This document shows, piece by piece, positions 31,377 through 41,562 of a stretch of 64,000 nt of DNA. The position numbers were made by a program, and so were the translations under genes. Every line of letters starts with the position of its first letter. Position 1 is the stretch's first letter. Below the pieces are notes generated by a model that saw only the letters and a program-made list of their open reading frames with translations, was not told the origin of the DNA and did no database searches. The DNA comes from Thalassia testudinum (taxonomy: Eukaryota; Streptophyta; Magnoliopsida; Alismatales; Hydrocharitaceae). The stretch covers positions 3,038,001 through 3,102,000 of the forward strand of contig JAZHRO010000062.1 of assembly GCA_037157565.1 (NCBI GenBank). Reading direction: 5' to 3'.

Positions 31377-31384
31377 TATAAATA
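31377..31384 (+). promoter_or_regulatory. TATA box 2 of the copia LTR
   Basis: TATAAATA, again as CCTATAAATAG, conserved at 40779-40786. It lies downstream of the palindrome array and about 540 bases before the LTR end, a more usual position for a copia promoter than TATA box 1. Confidence 0.65.
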
Positions 31385-31928
31385 GACTACAACTCCTCTT
31401 AGGCAACACACACCTCTTGAGATACAAATCCATTAGAAAAATCTCTTGCTCACTACTTTAAGCTCCATTTTGCCCTTGTGCTGTGCTAATACTCTGATCA
31501 AAGGGTAAATCCATACTCCCGGCTCACTTCATTCTGCAAGTCATCAGGGAGTTCTTTTCATGCTTAGTAGATAAGAAAGCAACTAAATTATTGGGGTGCT
31601 CTATAGGTTTTATTTTACTTCATAATTTCTGTACTTTGGGTATCCGGTCTGTCGGGTCCCCGTCTCTTCATTTTGAAGGGAGAAACCTCCGTTTAGGGAT
31701 TGGAGGTGGGATTTGTAATTGAGGTACACTACCCTCGTTTAAGTAGTGTGGTTAGTGGATTGATCACTTTGTGATATAAAATCCTAAGTCAAGAGATTGG
31801 CTTAGGTGGTGGTTTTCACCCATCTTGGGTTTCCACCTAAAAATAATTGAGTACATTGTGTGATTGAATCTTTTTATTACAATATTCTATAATTTCACTA
31901 TTCACCCCCCCTCTAGTGCAATTTCATT

Positions 31929-31940
31929 TGGTATCAGAGC
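31929..31940 (+). other. PBS of the copia element, initiator tRNA-Met
   Basis: TGGTATCAGAGC, two bases after the LTR end, is the standard plant PBS complementary to the 3' end of initiator tRNA-Met. Confidence 0.95.
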
Positions 31941-31981
31941 AGGTTTTCCGCCTACAGGAGTAACATCCGCGGAAAGATCAC

Positions 31982-33840
31982 ATGGAGGGGAAGGCCATTT
32001 CCACAAGTAGATTGGAGGGGCAATCCACCACTCGACCGCCACTCTTCGAAGGAACCAACTACACTTACTGGAAGCTGAGAATGAAGATGTGGCTTCAAGT
32101 CAACGATTTCTCCATTTGGGAGAAATGCGAATCCGCATACGTCATTCCTGAGAAACCAGAAACAGGTTACACAGTTTAGCAAATCCATCACCTTGGACTG
32201 AATGCCAAGGCAATGAACTCACTCTACTGCGCTCTCAGCTCGGAGGAATTCAACCGCATCAGCCAATGCGAAACCGCCCATGAGATCTGGAGAACCTTGG
32301 AGGTAACTCACGAAGGTACATCTAAAGTTAAATCCTCAAAGATAAACTTGTTATCGCAGGAATTCGAAGCTTTCTCTATGAAGGAGAATGAAAAACTTGT
32401 GGACATGTACACCCGATTCACGTTAATCGTGAATAACCTCAAGTCTTTGGGAAAGACATTTATAAAGGGGAGCTTCAAGGGAAACTCCTTCGCTCCCTTG
32501 GACTCGAGTGGGAGCAAAAGGTAACGGCAATAGAAGAAGCCAACCAAGTAGAGGATCTAGACATGGAAATTCTACTTGGGAATCTCATGGCTTACGAATC
32601 AAAAATGGAGCAAAAGAAGAAATCAATCTCATCGGAGACAAAGAAGAAGACCTTAGCCTTCAAATCTACTTCGGATGATGAGGTAAGTACCGATGACGAA
32701 GAATTTGTTTTATTAGCTAAAAAGTTTAAAAAGTTTCTCAGAAATAGAAGAGAGATCAAGGGAAGGAAAAGAGAGGAAGAACCTCTAATTTGCTATAATT
32801 GCAAAAAGAGAGGTCACATAAGGAAAGATTGTCCCTTACTCAAAAGGGATGAGGAGAAGAAACCCAAGAAGCCTCCCGACTACAAGAAGATCTCCAAGCC
32901 GAAAGGATTCAAGAAGAAGGCATTTCAAGCAACTTGGGATGACTCCACCTCCGAAGAAGAAGAGGAGGAGGAAACAAATGAAGAAACGGCATGCTTAGGA
33001 CTAATGGCAAGAAATGATGGTTCCGAGTCTGAATCTGAGGAACCTGAGGTAAACCCCTACTCTTTAGATGAATTACAAGATGCCTTTGATTCATTATATA
33101 TAGATCTTAAGAAAACAAAAACCCAAAGCAAGGCTTTAAAAGAAGAAAAGTTAGAAAATAAGAGATTAATCAATGATCTTGAAGAAAAGAATCTAATTCT
33201 TACAAAAGAAACCATTGCTTTAAATATGCAAATAAGAAATCTAATGGTTGAGAAAGAGTCATTAACAAATGATTTGTATACAGTAATGAGTGAATAAAAA
33301 TTTTTAGATAGGGAAGAATTACTCGACAAAATCCATGTGCTTAAAAAATCAAACTCTTTTAGAAAGGATGAAAATGGCTTACTTAGAGTAGAGATTAGTG
33401 CATTAGAAGATAAACTAGATATAATGAAAATAGAGATAAATCATCTCAAAGAAAAGTCAAACCAACTTCTTGAGGACCTAGACAAATTTACAAAGAGGAA
33501 AGATAACTTGGACAAACTCATTGCCCATCAAAAACCTTCCTCAAGTAAATTTGGATTAGGCTTTTATGAACCTAGTCAAAGTGAGCCGAAAAAGGACCCT
33601 CCTCTAAAGGAGACCACTAACAAATACGGATCCACTTTACAATGGATACCGAAAAGACAACTCTCACTTTATTTTGTAGGGATGAAAGGACATCATAATG
33701 TCAAAAATTGGATATACAAAATGAAGGATGGACGACTCAAATTGGAAAGGCCTATAGAAACACCAAGTCACCATCGAAGATCTTTTGTAGGAGGAAGAAG
33801 GTCTACAAGGAGAAAGACAAGGAGACCACTGCCACCAAGG
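31982..33840 (+). pseudogene. gag: Copia gag, broken
   Basis: Starts at ATG 31982 (MEGKAIS). The N-terminal part has the copia gag signature with FEGTNYTYWKLRMKMWL. A TAG at 32177-32179 interrupts the frame. The frame shifts between about 32455 and 32475, after which VTAIEEAN and LLGNLMAYES continue in the +1 register. The CCHC zinc knuckle CYNCKKRGHIRKDC is intact at about 32791-32832. Further in-frame damage is a TAA at 33295-33297. The C-terminal half (33070-33530) is a long K/E/L-rich coiled coil. A second knuckle-like site near 33670-33700 has lost its cysteines. Gag would pack the RNA; this copy cannot yield a full protein. Confidence 0.85.
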
Positions 33841-36840
33841 AGGCCGATGGGTGATGGACTCCGGATGCTCCAAACATATGACGGGAGACAAGCGCCTATT
33901 TTTGAACCTCCAACCTACGGATGGAGGAACAGTTACATTTGGCAACAACCACAAGGGCCATATTATTGGCCTTGGTAAAATAGGTAACCCTCTCTCTCCT
34001 ATCTCAAATGTTTCTCTAGTTAAAGGACTAAAACATAATCTTTTAAGTGTTAGTCAAATATGTGATAAGGGCTTTAAAGTAGTGTTTACATCTAAAATAT
34101 TTGAAATTATGCATGCTTTAACCAATGAAACCCTTCTTAAGGGAACTAGATTTAAAGACATTTATGTCGTAGAATTTGATAAAAATGGCACTTATGAATG
34201 TCTTGTAGCAAAAGATGAGTTAAGTATATGGCATAAAAGACTAGGACATGTTCATATGAAGCTGGTTCAAAAATTAGCTAAACATGAACTAATCCGAGGT
34301 CTTCCTAAAGGAAAATTTTTAAATGAGCCTATTTGTGATTCATGTAAATTAGGTAAGATTATAAAATCTAGTTTTAAAAGCAAAGAAGTTATATCTACAT
34401 CAAGACCTTTAGAACTACTTCACCTAGATCTGTTTGGACCAAGAAAATATGAGAGCCTCAGTGGATGCAAATATTGCCTTATAATTGTAGATGATTTTTC
34501 GAGGCTTTCATGGGTTTCCTTCTTGAGATCCAAAGAAGGAGTGTTTTCCGTCTTTTCTGTTTTTTGTAGGAAAGTTCAAATTGAAAAAGGCTACCAAATC
34601 ACTCATATCCGTAGTGATCATGGGGGCGAGTTTGAAAATTCCTTGTTTGATGATTTTTGTCAAGAGCATGATATTGCTCATGAGTTTTCTTTTCCTTGAA
34701 CCCCTCAACAAAATGGGGTGGTTGAGAGAAAGAACCGTACTCTTCAAGAGTGTGCTCGAACATTGCTCATAGACTCGGGGTTACCGAAGTACTTTTGGGC
34801 TGAGGCGGTTAACACGGCTTGTTACGTGTTAAATCGCACCTTAATTAGATCCGGATTGCGAAAAACTTGTTTTGAACTATACTATGGGAAAATACCCAAA
34901 ATTAGTTATTTTAAAGTTTTTGGATGTCGATGTTTTGTCTTGAATACCCGCTCTAATTTAGATAAATTTGATGCCAAAGGTGAAGAAGCCATCTTTATTG
35001 GTTATTCCTCACGTAGTAAGGTATATCGGGTTTTTAACAAGACCACATTAATAGTGGAGGAAACCCTCCATGTTTCCTTCGATGAATCTCTTCATTCCTC
35101 CATTGACCGAGTCAATATGGATGATAAAGATGATTCTACTATTGATGTGTCTAACATTCCAAACTCCAATATCCATAATCTTCCAAAAGATTGGATATAT
35201 CAAAGGGATCATCCCGAAAGTCAAGTCATTGGAAGTGTTTCTGATGGCGTTAAAACTCGATCTCGTTTTAGTTGCTCCTTTGGTCTCTCCGCCTTTGTAT
35301 CTCAAGTTGAACCCAAGAGTGTCGAGGAAGCGTGCTCCGAAGAAACTTGGATGATGGCCATGCAGGAGGAACTCAACCAATTCCAAAGGAATGAAGTTTG
35401 GGATCTAGTACCTAAGCCTGAAGGGCAAACGGTAATAGGTACCAAATGGGTATTCTGGAACAAGTTGAATGAATCCAGTATGGTTATTCGAAACAAGGCT
35501 CGGTTGGTAGCACAAGGGTACAACCAAGAAGAAGGAATTGATTTTGATGAGACCTATGCTCCCGTAGCTCGACTCGAATCAATTCGCATGCTTCTTGCTT
35601 ATGCCGCCTTTCTTGGCTTTAAACTCTTTCAAATGGACGTTAAGAGCGTGTTTCTTAACGGATTCATTAAGGAGGAAGTTTTTGTAAAACAACCTCCTGA
35701 TTTTGAGTCTCATGATAAGCCTCATTTTGTCTACAAATTAAACAAGGCACTATATGGTCTAAAGCAAGCTCCTAGAGCTTGGTATGAAAGGCTCAAAGAC
35801 TACTTGTTAAATGCAAAATTCTCTATAGGGGAAGCTGATTCCACATTATTCATTAAAAGAAAAGGAAAAGACATTTTATTAGTTCAAATATATGTAGATG
35901 ATATTATATTTGGTGCTACTAATGAATCTATGTGTAGAAAGTTTTCAGAAATTATGCAGGATGAATTCGAAATGAGTTTGATGGGTGAGCTCAAGTTTTT
36001 CTTGGGCTTGCAAATCACTCAGCTCGAAATTGGAACCTTTGTGTGTCAATCAAAATACACAAAGGAGATGCTGAAGAGATTTGATATGTACAAAAGTAAA
36101 GGGAAGAACAGTCCTATGAGTGTCACAACTTCCCTAGACTTGGACGAATCAGGTACGCCGATAGATCAAAAGCTCTATCGTAGCATGATTGGATCTTTAC
36201 TGTATTTAACTTCCAGTAGACCTGATATTTTGTTTAGTACCTGCTTATGCGCTAGGTTTCAATCAAACCCTAAACAATCACACCTAAATGCTGTAAAACG
36301 AATATTTAGATATCTAGTTGACACATCTGATTATGGCTTATTCTACCTAGGAGTCCACAATTCAACTTAGTTACATATAGCGATGCGGACTACGTAGGTA
36401 GCCGCACCGATAGAAAGAGTACTAGTGGGACGTGTCAATTCTTGGGCGAATCACTAGTCTCTTGGTTCTCAAAGAAACAATCTAGTGTAGCTCTATCAAC
36501 TACAGAAGCTGAATACATAGCCGCCGCACTAGCATGTTCCCAAGTGCTTTGGATGAAAAATACTTTGAAGGATTTTAACTTGATATTTAATAAGATAAAA
36601 ATATTATGTGACAATACTAGTGCTATCAACCTCTCGAAAAATCCTGTACATCACTCTCGCACAAAACATATTGATGTTCGACATCACTTCTTGAGAGATA
36701 ATGTACTTAAGGGAGAAATTGAAGTTGAATTTATTTGTACTGAACTGCAATTAGCTGATATTTTCACTAAACCTTTGAATTATGATCGCTTTAATTATAT
36801 ACGTAGGAAACTAGGCATATGTAAGCTAAGTGACATTTGA
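33841..36840 (+). pseudogene. pol: Copia pol: protease, integrase, RT, RNase H
   Basis: Protease: WVMDSGCSKHMTGD, Asp codon 33857-33859. Pre-integrase: WHKRLGH ... CDSCKLGK. Integrase: Asp in LDLFGP (34427-34429), Asp in RSDHGGEF (34616-34618), Glu in VVERKN (34724-34726). RT: MDVKSVFLNG (usual Ala replaced by Val) and YVDD at 35891-35902. RNase H: YSDADY, TTEAEY, CDNTSA, then KHIDVRHHF and ADIFTKPL. Breaks: a frame change before the protease, a TGA at 34697-34699 inside the integrase core, and a frame change near 36345-36370 at the start of RNase H. Domain order (integrase before RT) proves copia. Confidence 0.92.
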
Positions 36841-38146
36841 AGAATTTAGTGATTTAATGGAACCTCCTTTGTCGTGAGAATAGATAGAACCTTGATTCAC
36901 TAAGTTAGAGGCCTTCATTCTCAGTTCAAACATCCAAATGCACATTTTGTCTTATATCAGACGTCTGATTTAATAATCGGACGTCTTATACATTAAAATA
37001 CGTCGTCTAAACATCTAGGACAGACGACGATTTTATGTAACAAAACAGTCATATCAGACGTCTGGAATCCATCACAGACGTCTGTCTCGTCGTCTAGATG
37101 TGTTGACAGGTGTCTATCTCGGAGACAAAACATGTACTACCTGTCGGACGTCTGAATATGTGGTTAGACGTCGAAGGGGTCGTCTGTCAGGAAAATCGGA
37201 CGACTCTGTAACTTTAGGCAAAAATCCAGGAAGGTCTGTCTGCAGAAATCAGACGTCTAATATTAGATTTAGATGTCTTCGATGCCATCTGAGGCAGAAA
37301 TCAGACAACAACCTGGAGAATAAATCATTTTCCAGGGAGGATGCCTGCACAAATCAGACATCTAATTATATATTTAGTCGTCTGGTTTGTCGTCTGATGA
37401 ATAAAACAGACGTTGCCATAAAAGGGCTAAAATCCCTCGGGCAAATCCCGACGTCTGACATCATCCCCAGACGTCTGATCGGGGAAGAATCTGCGCATCG
37501 CGACCGTTCTCTGGACGGTTTGAAATGCAAATCTCCCCAACTTTAGGGGGAGACTTGCTCTGTGACCTTGGGATATAAGATCCCCTTCGCAAAGGTCCCA
37601 CTCTCCGCTCCAAAATCCCTACCGCTCTCCCTCACACCCGACGGCCCATAGCAGCAGTTGGCGAAGTTCTGCTCGCCGCCAGACGGCAGTCGCGCCTCCT
37701 CGACGACTGACGGAACTGCTGCTCCTCTGCGCACGTCCTCCCTGCCTCTTGACCACGCATTTGCAGGCTTCCCTCCTCCCGTGGGTATACCCTCACAACT
37801 CCTAGGGCATCTCCATGCCTTTTTTTTTCCCACGACCTTGCAGCATCTAGTAGCTTCTTGATTCACTTGACCTACTTGCACATTTCATATCATTATCAGC
37901 CTTAGAACCCTAACCCTCGGTCAAGAAAACCCTGTTAGCCCTAGCTGCATCTTCCATGGCAAGGGTATTACCTCATGAGGTTCAAGCCGACATTTTAGTG
38001 GCTTGAATCCAAAGGTATATTCCCACAACTACATGGCAGGTTGTATTGCCTCAAGGCATACTGCCACACATTTCAATGATGATTGCATTGTTTGAATCTA
38101 TGTTTTGGGTGAATGTTTTTTGGTTGGTTGAATGTTCTTGTATGGA
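36841..38146 (+). other. Copia internal region between pol and the extra ORF
   Basis: Non-coding. The part 36957-37485 holds a second array of CAGACGTCTG-type sites. The part 37540-37860 is GC-rich and pyrimidine-biased, like a captured or promoter-like segment; ORFs on both strands (37543-37881) look like composition artefacts. The last part is AT-rich and leads to a splice-acceptor-like site. Confidence 0.6.
36957..37485. repeat. Second CAGACGTCTG-type array, inside the copia element
   Basis: About ten intact AGACGTC or GGACGTC sites plus GTCGTCT or AGACGAC variants, for example CAGACGTCTG near 36959, CAGACGTCTGG near 37055, ACAGACGTCTGTC near 37075 and CCAGACGTCTGATC near 37467. They lie immediately downstream of the RNase H stop. 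Confidence 0.85.
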
Positions 38147-38162
38147 TGTTTCTTTTTTGCAG
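38146..38162 (+). promoter_or_regulatory. Splice-acceptor-like site before the extra ORF
   Basis: GATGTTTCTTTTTTGCAG at about 38145-38162, a pyrimidine tract ending in GCAG, 64 bases before the ATG of the extra ORF. It would suit a spliced subgenomic RNA carrying only that ORF. The donor was not identified. Confidence 0.45.
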
Positions 38163-38226
38163 GTATTCTATCCTCAAAACACCACCCATTTTTTTTTCAA
38201 AAACCTAATCGCCCATTCCACCAAAT

Positions 38227-39333
38227 ATGCCTCCCCGTAGGAAGCAAGTTGAGGGATCTTCCACTTCCTCTTCCACTTATTTGGCAGATCAATTGCGGGG
38301 CGACATCGCTAGGCAGCGATTTCGTCGTTTTGCGAATGCCAAAGTTAAATGCCCTCGTTTTATTGTTTGGAATGATTTTACCCATTTGAACCTTCGAGAA
38401 CACTTCCAAACTCTCCATCTCTTTCAATATTTTGATCGTCAATTCCACTCCGGCATTGGAACTCTTGGTGTGTTCCCTGATCTTTGCCGTCTCTTTTATG
38501 CCAACATCGTTGAGGACTACAGCAACGATGAACTTGAACTCCATACCCGCCTATTTGGTCGCGAAATACACATCACATCCGAAACTATTTCCGACCTTCT
38601 AGCCATCCCCAATGAGGGAAATGATTTCAATGATATTCTGAGGCAATATGACCCAGAAATCATCAATCAAGAGTTAGTTCTCCCTGAAAAATATGTTGAA
38701 AACTTTGGCACCCTACCGTGCAAAAATCTCAAACCCCTTCCACGTCTACTCTCTCTCATTTTTGGGTGGGACCTCCTAAACAAATCGGGAGGTTTTGATT
38801 ACATCTCGCGCCAACACAAGGCGCTCCTTTTTGCGGCCGTCCATCATATTCCTTTCAATTATTGCCGCCTCATTGTTCGCGTCATGAATGAAGACCATGG
38901 GGCATCACTTCCGTTTGGGTATATTCTATCCAAAATCTTTTCAACCTAGCGGATTTCCATAACTGACCAAGCAATTGACAAGAAAATTGAGCCTTACAAC
39001 CGGGCCACAGCCGCCAAGATGCATATACTTAGGGAGCATCTTGAGCCCGCTGACGAGCCCATGGAAGAAGAGCCCCTTCCACCCTTTCCAGACTTCCATG
39101 AACCACGACCCCTTCAAATAGAAGCTCCCCGCTCGAGCTTTGATGAAGCATGGGATCCAGCCACAGATTCCCTCTCCTCCGGCATCTCCCTCCTGCTGCG
39201 TCGAACCGGCGAGATGTACTCCTACATGGGAAGCATGTGCCGCGACATCAACGAACTTAGATCAGATGTTCAAAATCTGCAAATGGGACAAGGACCCGCT
39301 CGTCGTCGCCGCCGCCAAGATCAAGAAGAATAG
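38227..39333 (+). pseudogene. Extra 3' ORF of the copia element (env-like position), one stop
   Basis: ATG 38227 (MPPRRKQVEG) opens a frame of 368 codons broken only by one TAG at 38947-38949; the same frame continues to 39333. The N-terminal two-thirds resembles the domain often annotated as a putative plant transposon protein in SIRE-like elements (FPDLCRLFYANI, then LFGREIHITSETISDLLAIP). The C-terminal part has a proline-rich acidic linker, a short coiled-coil-like region (EMYSYMGSMCRDINELR) and ends RRRRRQDQEE. I see no signal peptide or clear membrane segment, so an envelope role is not supported. The function is unknown. A splice-acceptor-like site lies upstream. Confidence 0.7.
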
Positions 39334-39704
39334 TTTAGTGCTTCTATTTTTCTGCCTTTTATTCCAAGTTTGTATTAAGGGGCCTTGACCCCATACTTAA
39401 TATTTTTGGGAACAAATAGCTGGTCCATGCTTAAATATTTCTATTCCTAATCAATTTTCCTTAATGCCTTGTCATCTTTTAAACATGCAATTTTATTCAT
39501 GCACTCTACTTTGTAGATATCACTCTTGTAGTTTGGATTTCAACTCCCTTTAACAACCCTTCATGATGATATTCAAAAAAAGGGAGAAGAATGTAGGTAA
39601 GAACTTAAGGAATAATATAAAAGCTTCCTAAATAGATAAAGACTACCAAGTACAACCTTTAGGGGGAGGAAATAGGAACCTACAGCTATATTTTGAAAAT
39701 CATC
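39334..39704 (+). other. 3' untranslated region of the copia element
   Basis: AT-rich sequence after the extra ORF with no ORF. A run of GGGGG occurs in AGGGGGAGGA at 39661, before the final PPT. Confidence 0.6.
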
Positions 39705-39718
39705 AAAAAGGGGGAGAT
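39705..39718 (+). other. PPT of the copia element
   Basis: AAAAAGGGGGAGAT directly abuts the 3' LTR start. This is the plus-strand primer site of copia elements. Confidence 0.95.
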
Positions 39719-41329
39719 TGTTAGTTCAACCACTCGTATATAATATTTTGATGATTTTACAAAATGAAGAAAATGAAATAAAAAATAAAGCATAGCATAT
39801 TATTTTCTCTCTGTAATAACATATTTGCAGGATTTCAAAAAGCTTTCCAAGACGGGAGATTAAAAGCGTAAAGACGAGTAGCATAAGTATTAGGTCTTAG
39901 GCTTTTTCATGTAAACTTTCAAAGGTTGTAATTTTCATTTTATTTGAGTCTAGAAATATTGTAAAGGGCTCCCGAACAAAACCTATAAATAGCTAACTTA
40001 GGCTCTCTACACTTAGGATAAATAAGAAACAAAAACCAAACACTTATACTTTTATCAGACGTCCATAACAGTGGTCAGACGTCTGACTTTTCACTTTAAG
40101 ACGTCTGACAAGTGTATCAGATGTCTAATTTCAAAGATTTCTGCCTTTATTTGTCTCCTCATAAACATCAGTCGAAGGACTTCACTTTCAGACGTCAATA
40201 ATCTTTAACAGACGTCTGATTGTTTACCCAAACGTCCTCATACTAACCGTTAGACTTCGTCTATGCAAAAACAATTTCCAGACGTCTTGACACACTTACA
40301 GACGTCTGCCTTTGAACCATTGGCCATGATTTTCTGTGCGTATCTCTTCACGGCCACAAAATCTTTTGGCAGAAGAAGTAGGGAACAGTATTTAGGTTTC
40401 CAGACGTCTGGTAATGTTCTCAGACGTCCATAACAACATTTGATCCTCTATACCTAGAACCCTGTTTGGATCTGATGACAACAGGAACGAATCCACCATT
40501 CATTAGATGCCCAATGAAATAATCAGACGTCTTATGAGATAATATCAGACGTCCCTCTTTTGATCCAATAGAGTCTGTTGAGATGTCCTGCAATATTAGA
40601 CGACCAGAGGTAAAATCAGACGTCCTGTAAGACGTCTGATCCTATAATTAGACATCTGATGTTGTTGTCAGACTCATCATTGCCCTGATTTTGTGTGGAT
40701 TTCGTCCTAAACTCTTGGGATTTGTTTCCAATGGCTAGAAGAGCTCTCCCAAGTGTTCTTGAAGGTTCCAAACTTGCCTATAAATAGACTACAACTCCTC
40801 TTAGGCAACACACACCTCTTGAGATACAAATCCATTAGAAAAATCTCTTTCTCACTACTTTAAGCTCCATTTTTCCCTTGTGCTGTGCTAATACTCTGAT
40901 CAAAGGGTAAATCCATACTCCCGGCTCACTCCATTCTGCAAGTCATCAGGGAGTTCTTTTCATGCTTAGTAGATAAGAAAGCAACTAAATTATTGGGGTG
41001 CTCTATAGGTTTTATTTTACTTCATAATTTCTGTACTTTGGGTATCCGGTCTGTCGGGTCCCCGTCTCTTCATTTTGAAGGGAGAAACCTCCGTTTAGGG
41101 ATCGGAGGTGGGATTTGTAATTGAGGTACACTACCCTCGTTTAAGTAGTGTGGTTAGTGGATTGATCACTTTGTGATCGAAAATCCTAAGTCAAGAGATT
41201 GGCTTAGGTGGTGGTTTTCACCCATCTTGGGTTTCCACCTAAAAATAATTGAGTACATTGTGTGATTGCATCTTTTTTATTACAATATTCTATAATTTCA
41301 CTATTCACCCCCCCTCTAGTGCAATTTCA
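39719..41329 (+). mobile_element. 3' LTR of the copia element
   Basis: Differs from the 5' LTR at about 27 positions and one T indel in the poly-T near 41273. TATA boxes at 39984-39991 and 40779-40786 and the palindrome array (about 40055-40665) are retained. Confidence 0.95.
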
Positions 41330-41334
41330 CATCC

Positions 41335-41562
41335 AACCCCTGATATGAGTGGTGGTAATGTTATGCGTGACCTCCCTTCTTGTGGACAGACATGCATACG
41401 TGTTTTGCTGAGAAGTGTCCCTCTGTAGTTGGCGTGTCAAATCATTCATGTTCTTCTCGATAATTGAGACTTTATCCAATTGGCTAGCCCTTAGCTCCAG
41501 ATTGACGGATGTGGATAGGTCCCGTGTCTTCTGTGCCCCTCTGGTGTTTGTTAATGCACAAG
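41335..41562 (-). pseudogene. gag: Gag middle part of element Y
   Basis: A piece of about 230 bases between the copia element and the solo LTR 41563-43204. The reverse frame (up to 41562) reads a charged region with a short helical stretch (SIIEKNMNDLTRQLQRDT), as in the linker of Athila-type gag. It joins 30316 on one side and 43205 on the other once the inserts are ignored. Confidence 0.6.

Larger units (their letters stand above)
30317..31926 (+). mobile_element. 5' LTR of the copia element
   Basis: Direct copy of 39719-41329. It holds two TATA boxes (30582-30589 and 31377-31384) and between them the CAGACGTCTG array. After the second TATA box comes the leader segment with GGTCCCCGTCTCTTC (about 31655) and a C-rich stretch CACCCCCCCTCTAGTG near the end. 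Confidence 0.95.
30317..41329 (+). mobile_element. Complete Ty1/copia element, SIRE-like, 11,013 bp
   Basis: Two LTRs of 1610 and 1611 bp (30317-31926 and 39719-41329) start TGTTAG and end TTTCA. TSD CATCC is perfect at 30312-30316 and 41330-41334. The PBS is for initiator tRNA-Met and there is a clear PPT. The order gag, protease, integrase, RT, RNase H is copia. The long gag with coiled coil, the large size and the extra ORF after RNase H point to the SIRE/Maximus group. Counting by eye, the LTRs differ at roughly 27 positions and one indel, mostly C/T or G/A. The gag-pol frame has several stops and shifts. It lies in the gag of Y. Confidence 0.95.

Noticed and set aside
31377..31740. Host gene promoter and first exon before the copia gag
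   Set aside because: The sequence is repeated in both LTRs and is bounded by LTR ends and TSD.
37540..37881. Captured host gene fragment in the copia element
   Set aside because: GC-rich and exon-like in composition, but ORFs on both strands are equally long and neither shows a recognisable domain. Left as an open possibility only.
38227..39333. Retroviral-type envelope gene
   Set aside because: The position is env-like, but there is no visible signal peptide, membrane anchor or fusion-type segment. The N-terminal part looks like a plant transposon-protein domain.
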